A DNA stretch of 64,000 bases from contig NZ_CP095376.1 of NCBI RefSeq assembly GCF_023008405.1, positions 2,876,001 to 2,940,000 on the forward strand. Direction: 5' to 3'. Numbering within the stretch: the stretch's first letter is position 1; each line of letters starts with the position of its first letter. Source of the stretch: Amycolatopsis sp. FBCC-B4732 (GTDB lineage: Bacteria; Actinomycetota; Actinomycetes; Mycobacteriales; Pseudonocardiaceae). The notes below the pieces were generated by a model. That model saw only the letters and a program-made list of their open reading frames with translations. It did no database searches and was not told the DNA's origin. Positions 25,409-37,500 of this stretch are shown piece after piece. The position numbers and the translations under genes were made by a program.

Positions 25409-25434
25409 GGTACAGGAGTGCATCCTCACCATCC

Positions 25435-25453
25435 GTTTGTTAGGGTCACCTAA
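25435..25453. promoter_or_regulatory. Iron box 4
   Basis: GTTTGTTAGGGTCACCTAA, 14 of 19 consensus matches, 50 bp before the chosen NRPS start. Confidence 0.6.
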
Positions 25454-25502
25454 GTTGGCGCCTCGTCGGAGGCGCCGCGAGCAGCGGGAGGCTGGTCTAC
25501 CG

Positions 25503-28500
25503 GTGAGCAACGGTGACGCTGTGCAGCAGGTGTCGAGGCTCGGTTTCTGGCGTGATCGCCTCGCCTCGGCACCGAAGGAGCTGGCGCTGCCGGTCGACCG
25601 GCCGTACCCCGCCGAGCCCGTCGCCGCGGTGACGCGCACCCGGCCGTTGCCCGAAACGGACGAGCTGACGCTCCTCGCCGCGTTCACGGTGCTGCTGTCC
25701 CGGTACGCGGGAACCGCCGACGTCCTGCTCGGGATCGGCGCGCTGGTGCCGCTGCGGGTGGATCTGGGTGGCTCGCCCGGATTCGCCGACGTCGTCGCGC
25801 GCGTGCGTGCGGCGCGGGAAGAGGCGCTGGCGCACGAGGTGCCGTTCGGCGACCTGGTCACCGAGCTCGAGCCGGAGCCCGGGAGGGGTGGCTCGCTGCT
25901 CGTCAACGTCGGCTTCCACGCCGGGACCGACCTGCCGCTCGACCTGAACCTGACCACCGGCGGCCTGCGCTACCGCCCCGACGTGCTCGACGAGTCCACT
26001 GTGGACCGGATGCTCGACCACCTGGGCCACCTCCTCGCCGAAGCCGCGGAACGTCCACAGTGGCCGGTCGAGCGGCTCGCCCTGATGGCCGCGCCGGAAC
26101 TGCACCGGATCCTCGGTGCGTGGAACGACACGGACCTCGCCGAGCCGCTCTCGACCCTGCCGGAGCTGTTCGCCGCCCGGGTCCGGGAGACCCCCGGCGC
26201 CGTCGCGCTCGTCTTCGAAGACGAAGAGCTGACCTACGCCGAGCTGGACGCGCGCGCCAACCGGCTCGCCCACCTCCTCGTCGGCCGCGGCGCCGGGCCG
26301 GAACGCGTCGTCGCCCTCGCCGTCCCGCGTTCGCTCGACATGATCGTGGCCGAGCTGGCGGTGCTCAAGGCCGGTGCCGCCTACCTGCCGCTGGACCAGG
26401 ACTACCCGGCCGAGCGGATCGCCTTCATGGTCGCCGACGCCCGCCCGGTGTGCGTGGTGACCACCAGTGACCTCGCCGGCCGCTTCGACGGTGACGTCCT
26501 GCTCCTCGACGAGACGGACCTGACCGGCGCCCCGGCCACTGACCCGGCCGCGCGGATCGTCCCGGCGAACGCGGCCTACGTCATCTACACGTCGGGATCG
26601 ACCGGACGGCCCAAGGGGGTCGTGGTTTCCCACGCGGGCGTGGCGAAGCTGGTGGCGACGCAGACCGAGCGGTTCGGCATCGGGCCGCACAGCCGGGTGC
26701 TGCAGTTCGCGTCGCCGAGTTTCGACGTCGCCTTCTGGGACCTGTGCCTCGGGCTGCTCTCGGGCGGCCGGCTGGTCGTCGTCCCGGCCGAGCGGCGGGT
26801 GCCCGGCCCCGAGCTGGCCGAGTACGCCCACGCCAAGGGCGTCGACTTCATGATCCTGCCGCCGGCTCTGCTCGCCGAGTTCCCCGAGGACTGCGACCTG
26901 CCGCGCGACAGTGTCCTGCTGGCCGGCACCGAGCGCGTGTCGCCGGAGCTGGTGCGGCGGTGGGCGCCGGGGCGGCGGATGTTCAACGCCTACGGGCCGA
27001 CCGAGGCCACGACCAACTCGACGCTCGGGCTCTGCGACCCGGAGATCGCGCCCGGCTCGGCCGTTCCGATCGGCGTCCCCGACCCGGGCACCCGTGCCTA
27101 CGTCCTCGACGCGCACCTCGCGCCGGTCCCGGTCGGCGTCGTGGGCGAGCTGTACCTCGCGGGTTCGGGGCTGGCGCGGGGTTATCTCGGGCGGCCGGGG
27201 CTGACGGCGGAGCGGTTCGTGGCGGACCCGTTCGGTTCGGGCGGACGCCTCTACCGCACGGGTGACCTCGTGAAATGGCTGCCGGACGGCCGGCTGGTGT
27301 TCCTGGGGCGCGCGGACGACCAGGTCAAGATCCGCGGTTACCGGATCGAGCTGGGCGAGATCGAGTCCGTGCTCGCCGAACACCCGCGCGTCGGGCAGTC
27401 GGTCGTCGTCGCGCAGGACGGCCGGCTGATCGCCTACGCCGTGCCGGTGCCCGACCGCGACCAGGCGGCCGAGCAGGGCCACGTCGACGAATGGCACGAC
27501 GTCCACGAAGAGATGCTCGCCGGTTCCCAGGGCATCGAGGAGAACTTCGCCGGCTGGAACTCCAGCTACGACGGCTCGGACATCCCCCTCGCCGAGATGC
27601 GGGAGTGGCACGCGGCGACGATCGAGCGGATCCGGTCCCTGGCGAAACCCGCACTTTCACGTGAAAGTGCGGGTTTGGGGCGGGTGCTGGAGATCGGCGT
27701 CGGCAGCGGGCTCATCCTCTCGCGGATCGCGCCGGACGCCGAGGCGTACTGGGGCCTCGACCTTTCCGAGAGCGCGATCGAGAACGTCCGCCGCGAGGTC
27801 GCGGCGACGCCGTTCGCGGGCAAGGTCCACCTGGCCGCGCGTCCGGCGCACGACCTCGGCGAGCTGCCCGGCGAGCCGTTCGACACGGTGATCATCAACT
27901 CCGTCGCGCAGTACTTCCCGAGCGCCGATTACCTCACCGAGGTGGTGAAGACCGCGGCCGGTGTCCTGAAGCCCGGCGGGACGATCTTCCTCGGCGACAT
28001 CCGGAACCTGCGTTCGCTGCGGGCGTTCCGCACCGCCGTCGAGCTGCGGCACGGCCGGGGCGACGTCGCCGCGGTCGACCAGGCCATCGCGCGTGAGGGC
28101 GAGCTGGTGCTCGACCCGGACTTCTTCCCGGCGCTGGCCCGCGGTCTCGACGGCTTCGACGACGTCGACCTGTGGGTCAAGCGCGGCACCGCGCACAACG
28201 AGCTGACCCGGCATCGCTACGACGTCGTGCTGCGCCGGGGCTCCCGGCCGGAGCCGGCCGAAGAGCAGGTCGTCGCGTTCGGCGATCTCGGTGCGGTCGA
28301 ACGGTTCCTGGCCGCGGAGGCACCGGAGCGGCTGCGCGTCACCGGCATCCCGGACGCGCGGCTGTCCGGCGAGCTGGCCGCGGTCCGCGCCCTCGACGCA
28401 GGCACCCCGGCGGCCGCCCTCGAAGCCCTCGACGGGCGCGACGGCGTCGACCCGGAAGCCCTGCACCGGCTCGGCGACGCCGCGGGCTACCGGGTCGCGG

Positions 28501-31500
28501 TGACCTGGGCCGCCGAAGCCGGCGAGCTGGAAGCCGTCTTCTCGAGGGGGGAGGACGGCACCGCCTACCGGCCGGGACGCCGGAGCGGTGCGCCCGGGTC
28601 GTACGCCAACAACCCCGCGGCGCGGCGGGAGACCGGTGCGTTCGTGGCTTCGCTGCGCGCGCACGTGCGGGACCGGCTGCCGCTGTACATGGTGCCGTCG
28701 GCGTTCGTCGTGCTGGACAAGCTGCCGGTGCTGGCGTCGGGGAAGCTCGATCGCAAGGCGCTGCCGAGCCCCGAGCGGTTCACCGCCGGGCCGGGCCGGG
28801 CGCCGCGCAACCCCGTCGAGCAGCTGCTGTGCGAGATGTTCGCCGACGTCCTCGGCGTGCCGCAGGCCGGCCCGGACGACGACTTCTTCGCCCTCGGCGG
28901 GCATTCCCTGCTGGCCACCCGGCTGATCCAGCGCATCCGCGCGGCCGTCGGCGCCGAGGTACCGGTGCGCGCGGTGTTCGACGCGCCGACCCCGGCCGCC
29001 CTCGCCGAACTCCTCGCCGGGGCCGTCACCGGGTCCGAACGCCGTCCGCTCACCCGCGTCACCGAGCGGCCCGAGCGGCTGCCGCTGTCGTTCGCGCAGC
29101 AGCGGCTGTGGTTCCTGCACGGCCTCGAAGGCGGTTCGGCGACCTACAACGTCCCGCTCGTCATGCGCCTGTCCGGCGAGCTGGACGTCGACGCGCTGCG
29201 CTCGGCGCTGAACGACGTCCTCGCCCGGCACGAAGCCTTGCGCACGACCTTCCCCGTCGCCGACGGGGTTCCGTACCAGGAGGTCCTGCCCGAAGGCACG
29301 GTCGAACTGACCGTGCGCGCAGTGTCCGATGTGGATTCCGAAGTGGACGCCCTCGTGCGCGGGGTGTTCGACCTCGGCGCCGGCGTGCCCGTCCGCGCGG
29401 AGCTGCTGAGCGCCGGCCCGCGCCGGCACGTGCTGGTCCTGGTGGTGCACCACATCGCCGCCGACGGCTGGTCGCTTTCGCCGCTCTGGCAGGACATCGC
29501 CACGGCGTACCGCGCCCGGCTCCGCGGCGACGCTCCCGGGTGGACACCGCTGCCGGTGCAGTACGCGGACTACACGCTCTGGCAACGCGAACTCCTCGCG
29601 GCCGAAGAAAGCGCCCAGCTCGAGTACTGGCGCGGCGCACTCGACGGCCTGCCCGAGCGGATCACCCTCCCGCTCGACCGCCCGCACCCGGCCGTCTCCA
29701 CCTACCGCGGCGGGTTCTTCACCTTCGCCTGGGACGCCGGGCTCCAGGCCGGGCTCGCCGACCTCGCACGGGCGTGCGGCGCGAGCCCGTTCATGGTCGT
29801 GCACGCGGGCCTGACCGCGCTGCTGTCCCGCCTCGGCGGCGGCACGGACATCCCGATCGGCACCCCGATCGCGGGCCGCACCGACCCGGCGCTCGACGAC
29901 CTGGTCGGGTTCTTCGTCAACACCCTGGTCCTGCGCGTGGACACCGGCGGCGACCCGTCCTTCCGCGACCTCGTCGCGCGGGTGCGCGAGCGCAGCCTGG
30001 ACGCCTACGCCCACCAGGACGTGCCGTTCGAGCGGCTGGTCGAAGCGCTCAACCCGGCGCGGTCGCTGGCGCACCACCCGCTGTTCCAGACCATGCTCGC
30101 CTGGCAGAACACGCCCGGCAGCGGCGTCGAGCTGCCCGGGCTGACCGTCACCGAGCAGCCGGTCGGCACCGGGACGGCCAAGTTCGACCTCTGGTTCTCC
30201 TTCACCGAACGCGCCGACGGGCTGCACGGCCAGGCCGAGTTCAACGCCGAGGTGTTCGACCGGGCCACCGTGACCGGCCTCCTCGGCCGGCTGGAAGTCC
30301 TGCTCCGCCAGGTCGTCTCGGCCCCGGACCGCCGCCTCGGGACGCTCGACGTGCTCACGCCGGCCGAGCGCGACGGTCTCGAAGCGACCTGGTCGGGTGC
30401 GGCCGGGGACGTGCCCGCGGTCACCGTGCCCGGGCTGTTCGCGGCGCAGGCCGCCCGCACGCCGGACCACCCCGCGCTGGTCTTCGAGGAGGAAGAGCTC
30501 AGCTACGCCGAGCTGGACGCCGTCTCGAACCGCCTCGCCCACGTGCTGGCCGCGCGGGGCGCCGGGCCGGAACGCGTGGTCGCCCTCGCGCTGCCGCGCT
30601 CGACGCACCTGGTGACGGCGATCCTCGCCGTGCTCAAGACGGGCGCGGCCTACCTGCCGCTCGACCCGGGCTACCCGGCCGGCCGCATCGCGTTCATGCT
30701 CGAAGACGCGGCCCCGGCCCTGGTGCTGGCCGTCGAGGAGACCGCCGTCCCGGGCGCGCTCCTGCTCGACGACCCCGGCACCCTCGCCGAGGCCCCGGAC
30801 ACGCCGCTCGATGTCGTGCTCCGGCCGGGCAACCCGGCGTACGTCATCTACACGTCCGGGTCGACCGGCCGCCCCAAGGGCGTCGTCGTCCCGCACGAGG
30901 GGATCGTCAACCGGCTGCTGTGGATGCAGGACGAGTACGGCCTCACCGGCGACGACCGCGTGCTGCAGAAGACTCCGTCCAGCTTCGACGTCTCGGTGTG
31001 GGAATTCCTCTGGCCGCTGCTCACCGGCGCCACGGAGGTCCTCGCGCGGCCCGACGGGCACAAGGACCCCGCCTACCTGGCCCGGCTGATCCGCGACCGC
31101 GGGATCACGACCGTCCACTTCGTCCCGTCGATGCTCCAGGTCTTCCTGCAGGAACCGGCGGCGGGGGAGTGCACGAGCCTGCGCCGGGTCCTCTGCAGTG
31201 GCGAGGCGCTGCCGCCGGACGCCGTCGCGCAGTTCGGCCGGGTGCTCGACGCCGAGCTGCACAACCTCTACGGCCCCACCGAAGCCTCGGTCGACGTCAC
31301 GGCCTGGCGGACGTCCACTGTGGACGTCACCGTCCCGATCGGACGTCCGGTGTGGAACACGCGGACCTACGTGCTCGACGCCGCCCTGCGCCCGGTCCCG
31401 CCCGGCACCCCCGGTGAGCTGTACCTCGCCGGGATCCAGCTCGCCCGCGGCTACCTCGGCCGGCCCGGGCTCACCGCGGAGCGGTTCGTCGCCGACCCGT

Positions 31501-34500
31501 TCGGCGCGCCCGGCGCCCGGATGTACCGCACCGGCGACCTGGCCCGCTTCCGCGCCGACGGCGTCCTCGAGTTCCTCGGCCGCGGCGACGAGCAGGTCAA
31601 GATCCGCGGCTTCCGCGTCGAACCCGGCGAGATCGCCGCGACGCTGTCCGCGCACGACGACGTCGCCCACGCCGTGGTCGTGGCCCGCGAAGACCGACCC
31701 GGCGACGTCCGCCTGGTCGGGTACGTCGTGCCCGCCGACCTGTCCCCTGCGGACGAGACCGAGCAGGTCGGCGAGTGGCGCGAGCTGTACGACTCGATGT
31801 ACGCGAGCGCAGCCGACGAATTCGAAGGCTGGAATTCCAGCTACACCGGCGAGCCGATTCCGCGGGCCGAGATGCGGGAGTGGCGCGACGCGATCGTCAC
31901 GCGGATCCGGTCGCTGAAGCCGAAGCGCGTGCTGGAGATCGGCGTCGGCACCGGCCTGCTGCTGACCGAGCTGGCCCCGGACTGCGAGTCCTACTGGGGC
32001 ACGGACTTCTCCGCCGAGGTCATTGCTTCCCTGGGCGCCCGGGTCGCGGCCGACCCGGCGCTCGCCGGGCGCGTCGAGCTGCGCACCGGAGATGCCGCCG
32101 ACGTCACCGGGCTGCCGTCCGGATTCTTCGACACCATCGTGCTCAACTCCGTCGTCCAGTACTTCCCGAGCGGGACCTACCTCCTGGACGTCGTCCGGAA
32201 GGCACTGGACCTGCTCGCCCCGGGCGGGGCGCTGTTCGTCGGCGACGTCCGCGACCTGCGCCAGGTCCGGGCGTTCCACACAGCGGTGGCCGAGGCGCGC
32301 GGCGGTGACGTCGAGCAGAACCTGCTGCGGGAGAAGGAGCTCCTCGTCGCGCCCGAGTTCTTCGCCGGGCTCGACGGGGTCGCCGCGGACATCCGGGTCA
32401 AGCGCGGCCGGGCGGTCAACGAGCTGACCCAGTACCGCTACGACGTGGTGCTGCGCCGCGGTTCGGTGGAGGTCGCCGAGGTCCCGGCGCTCGCGTGGGG
32501 TACCGATCTCTGCAGCGTGGACGAGGTTGCCGGCCCGAGCCGGATCGAACGCGTTCCGAACGGCCGCACCGCACCGGGCGGGGTGGACCCTGAAGAGTGG
32601 TACGCGTTCGGCGACGCGCACGGCTACCGCACGGTGGTCACCTGGTCCGCCGAGGGCGACGGATCCGTCGACGTCGTGTTCACGACCGGCGAGACCGCCG
32701 GTGCGTTCCGGCCCGGCCCCGGCCCGCTGCTGTCCTACACCGGCAACCCCGGCCGGTTCCGCCGCGTCAGCACGCTGTCCGCGGACCTGCGGGCGCTGGC
32801 CGCCCAACGGCTGCCGGAGCACATGGTGCCCTCGGCGATCGTCGTCCTCGACGCGCTCCCCGTGACCGCCAACGGCAAGCTCGACCGCCGGGCCCTGCCG
32901 TCGCCCGACCCGGTCGCGCCGACGTCGGACCGCGAGCCGCGCACGCCGCTCGAGCGGCAGCTGTGCGAGCTGTTCGCCGACGTCCTCGGCCTGCCGCGGG
33001 TCGGCCCGGACGACAGCTTCTTCGCCCTCGGCGGCCATTCGCTGCTGGCCACCCGGCTGATCGCCCGGATCCGGACGTCCCTGAACGCCGAGCTGGAAGT
33101 CCGGTCGGTCTTCGAGACGCCGACCGCCGCGGGCCTCGCCGGGGTGCTGGCCACGGCCGGCGGGTCCGCCCGCCCGCCGCTGGTCCGGCAGCCCCGGCCC
33201 GAGCGGGTGCCGCTGTCCGGCGCCCAGCAGCGGCTGTGGTTCCTGCACCACCTCGAAGGACCGTCGGCCACCTACAACGTGCCGCTGATCATGCGCCTCG
33301 ACGGCGACCTCGACGTCGAAGCGCTGCGCGCGGCGCTCACCGACGTGGTCGCCCGGCACGAAGCCCTGCGCACCCGCTTCCCGCAGCGGGACGGCGTGCC
33401 GTACCAGGACGTCCTCCCGGCCGAAGACGTCAGCCTGCCGGTGCGCGAGGTCGCGGACCTGGACGCGGCACTGACCGGGCTCGTCCGCGGGCCCTTCGAC
33501 CTCGAGCACGAGGTGCCGGTGCGCGCGGAACTGCTCCGCCTGGGCGCGCGCGAGCACGTGTTCGCGCTGGTGTTCCACCACATCGCCTCCGACGGCTGGT
33601 CGATGGCCCCGCTGTGGCGCGACATCGCCACCGCCTACGCCGCCCGCCGGTCCGGCGAGACTCCACAGTGGACTCCGCTGCCGGTCCAGTACGCGGACTA
33701 CACGCTGTGGCAACAGGAACTGCTCGGCCGCGAGGACGACCCGGACAGCATGCTCAGCGCGCAGCTGGACTACTGGCGTGACGTGCTCGACGGCCTGCCG
33801 GACCGGATCGAGCTGCCGCTGGACCGGCCGCACCCCGCGACCGCGACCTTCCGCGGCGAGCTGCACACCTTCGGCTGGGACGCCGGGCTCCACGCCCGGT
33901 TGGCCGAGCTGGCCCGCGAGTCCGGCGCCAGCGTGTTCATGGTCGTGCACGCGGCCCTCGCCGCCCTGCTCACCCGGCTCGGCGCGGGCACCGACGTGCC
34001 CATCGGCTCGCCCATCGCCGGGCGCACCGACCAGGCGCTCGACGACCTCGTCGGGTTCTTCGTCAACACCCTGGTGCTGCGCGTGGACACCGGCGGCGAA
34101 CCGTCGTTCCGCGACCTCGTGGCCCGCGTCCGCGAGCGCAACCTGGACGCGTACGCCCACCAGGACGTGCCGTTCGAGCGGCTGGTCGAGGTGCTGAACC
34201 CGGCGCGGTCGCTGTCGTACCACCCGCTGTTCCAGGTGATGATCGCCGGGCAGAACAACACCCGTGCCGAGGTGACCCTGCCCGGCCTGACCGTGTCGGA
34301 GATCCCGGTGACCACCGGGACGTCGAAGTTCGACCTGGCCATCTCCCTGACCGAACGGGAAGCCGGGATCGACGGCGTGCTGGAGTTCAACGCTGACGTC
34401 TTCGGCCACGCCGGCGCGGACGCGATCCTGCGCCGCCTCGAAGTGCTGCTGCGCGCGGCCCTGGCCGAGCCGGACCGGCCGGTCGGCGCGCTCGACCTCC

Positions 34501-37500
34501 TCGCCGGGGACGAGCGGGACCGGGTGCTCACCGAGTGGGCCGGGTCGCTCGACCCGGCAGGCACGGAGACGTTCCCCGCGATGTTCGCCCGCCGCGTCGC
34601 CGAGGCGCCGGACGCGGTCGCGCTCGTCTTCGAGGACGAGGAACTGACCTACGCCGAGGTGGACGCGCGCGCCAACCGGCTGGCGAACCTGCTGCTCGCC
34701 CGCGGTGCCGGCCTCGAGCGGGTGGTCGCGCTGGCCGTGCCGCGGTCGGTCGACATGATCGTCGCGGAGCTGGCCGTCCTCAAGGCCGGGGCCGCCTACC
34801 TCCCGGTCGACGTCGACTACCCGGCCGACCGGATCGCCTACATGACCGAGGACGCGGGCCCGGTCTGCGTGGTGACGACCCGGGACGTCGAGGCGAAGCT
34901 GCCCGCGAGCCTGCCGCGGATCCTGCTCGACGACCCGGCACTGGCCGGATCGTCCACTGTGGACCCGCGGGTGCCGGTGCGGCCGGAGAACGCAGCCTAC
35001 GTGATCTACACGTCCGGCTCGTCCGGGCGGCCGAAGGGCGTCGTGCTCCAGCACTCCGGCGTCGCGAAGCTGGTCGCCACGCAGGTCGAGCGGTTCGGCA
35101 TCGGGCCGCACAGCCGGGTGCTGCAGTTCGCGTCGCCGAGTTTCGACGTCGCCTTCTGGGACCTGTGCCTCGGGCTCCTGTCCGGCGGCCGCCTGGTGGT
35201 GGTGCCGGCCGAGCGCCGGGTCGCCGGCCCCGCGCTGACCGAGTACGCGCACCGGCACGCCGTCGACTTCATGATCCTGCCGCCCGCGCTGCTCGACGCC
35301 ATGCCGGCGGACCTCGACCTGCCGACCGACAGCGTCCTGCTCGCGGGTACGGAACGGGTGTCGCCGGAGCTGGTGCGGCGGTGGGCGCCGGGGCGGCGGA
35401 TGTTCAACGCCTACGGCCCGACCGAGGCCACCACCAACTCGACGCTCGGCGAGAGCGACCCGGCCGAGCTGGCGGAGGCGACGGTCGTCCCGATCGGCGT
35501 CCCCGACCCCGGCACCCGGGCGTACGTGCTCGACGCCGGGCTGCGGCCCGTCCCGCCCGGCGTGGTGGGCGAGCTGTACCTCGCGGGCTCCGGCTTGGCG
35601 CGGGGATACCTCGGGCGGCCCGGGCTGACCTCGGAGCGGTTCGTGGCGGACCCGTTCGGTTCGGGCGGACGCCTCTACCGCACGGGTGACCTCGTGAAAT
35701 GGCTGCCGGACGGCCGGCTGGTGTTCCTGGGCCGGGCGGACGACCAGGTCAAGATCCGCGGTTACCGGATCGAGCTGGGCGAGATCGAGTCCGTGCTCGC
35801 CGAGCACCCCGCGGTCGGGCAGGCGGTCGTCACCGCGCAGGACGGGCGGCTCATCGCCTACGCCGTGCCTTCGGCCGGGCGCGATGAAGAAGCCGAGCTG
35901 GAGCACGTCGGCGAGTGGCGTGAGCTGCACGAGAACGTCTTCACCGACGCGGCGGCCGGCGGGCTGGAGGAGAACTTCACCGGCTGGAACTCCAGCTACG
36001 ACGGCTCCGAGATCCCCCTGGCCGAGATGCGCGAGTGGCACGCGGCGACGATCGACCGCATCCGCTCCCTCGCGAATCCCGCACTTTCACGTGAAAGTGC
36101 GGCTTTGGGGCGGGTGCTGGAGATCGGCGTCGGCAGTGGCTTGATCCTGTCCCGGCTCGCGCCGGACGCCGAGGCGTACTGGGGTGTCGACCTGTCCGAG
36201 AAGGCCATCGCCAACCTGCGGCGCGAGGTCGCGGCGACGCCGTTCGCGGCCAAGGTCCACCTGGCCGCGCGTCCGGCGCACGACCTCGGCGAGCTGCCCG
36301 GCGAGCCGTTCGACACGGTGATCATCAACTCGGTCGCGCAGTACTTCCCGAGCGTCGCCTACCTCGCCGAGGTGATCCGCACGGCCGCCGCGCGCGTCCG
36401 GCCGGGCGGGGTCGTCTTCCTCGGCGACATCCGCAACCTGCGCTCGTTGCGGGCGTTCCGGACCGCGACCGAACTGCGCCACGGCCGCCGGGACAGCGCG
36501 GCCCCCGACCAGGCGATCGCCCGCGAAGGCGAGCTGGTGCTCGACCCGGACTTCTTCGCGGCGCTGAGCCGGGAGCTCGACGGCTTCGACGACGTCGACC
36601 TGTGGGTCAAGCGCGGCCACGCGCACAACGAGCTGACCCGGCACCGCTACGACGTCGTGCTGCGGAAGGCACCGAAGCCGGCGCCGCCGGCCGAAGACGT
36701 CGTCGCGTTCGCTTCGCTCGAGGAGCTGGCTGAGCGGCTCGAGGCGCGACCCGCGCGGCTGCGCGTCACCGGGGTGCCGAACGCGCGGCTGTCCGGTGAG
36801 CTGGCCGCCGTCGCGGCGCTGGCCGGCGGGGACACCGACGCCGCACTGTCCGCTTTGGACGGTGAGCCGTCCGGAGTGGACCCCGAAACCCTGCACGCGC
36901 TCGGCGAACGCCACGGCTACCGCGTCCACGCGACGCTCACCGCGGACGCGGGCACGCTGGAGGTCGTGTTCACCACCGGTGCGCCGATCCGGATCCACCG
37001 CACCCGCCCGGTCCGGGCCGCCCTCGAGGCGCTCGGCAACCACCCGGCCGGGCAGCGGGACACGAGCGCGCTGGTGGCGGCGCTGCGGGCGCACGTGCGC
37101 GACCGGCTGCCGCAGTACATGGTGCCCTCGGCGTTCGTGCTCCTGGACCGCCTGCCGCTGCTGGCTTCCGGCAAGCTCGACCGCCGCGCGCTGCCGAGCC
37201 CGGACAAGCAGGCCGCCGGCACCGGACGGGCGCCGCGGACCCCGGTCGAAGAGGTCTTGTGCGGCCTGTTCGCCGAAGTCCTCGACACGGCCGCGGTCGG
37301 CGTCGACGACGACTTCTTCGCCCTCGGCGGGCATTCGCTGATGGCGACCCGGCTGATCGCGCGGCTGCGCGCGGTCTTCGGCGTCGAACTCCAGGTGCGG
37401 TCGGTGTTCGAGACGCCGACCGTGGCCGGGCTCGCCGCGCTGCTCGCCGCCGCCGACGCCTCGGCCGCCCGGCCCGCCCTGGTGCGCGCCGACCCGCGGC

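Noticed and set aside
25407..25502. NRPS start at ATG 25407
   Set aside because: This ATG lies inside iron box 3 and upstream of iron box 4, and the extra 32 residues are basic and unlike the domain that follows.
27657..36041. Minus-strand open frame of about 2,790 codons opposite the NRPS
   Set aside because: It mirrors the repeated high-GC codon pattern of the NRPS, has a His/Arg/Gly-rich composition unlike any protein family, and has no RBS or domain.
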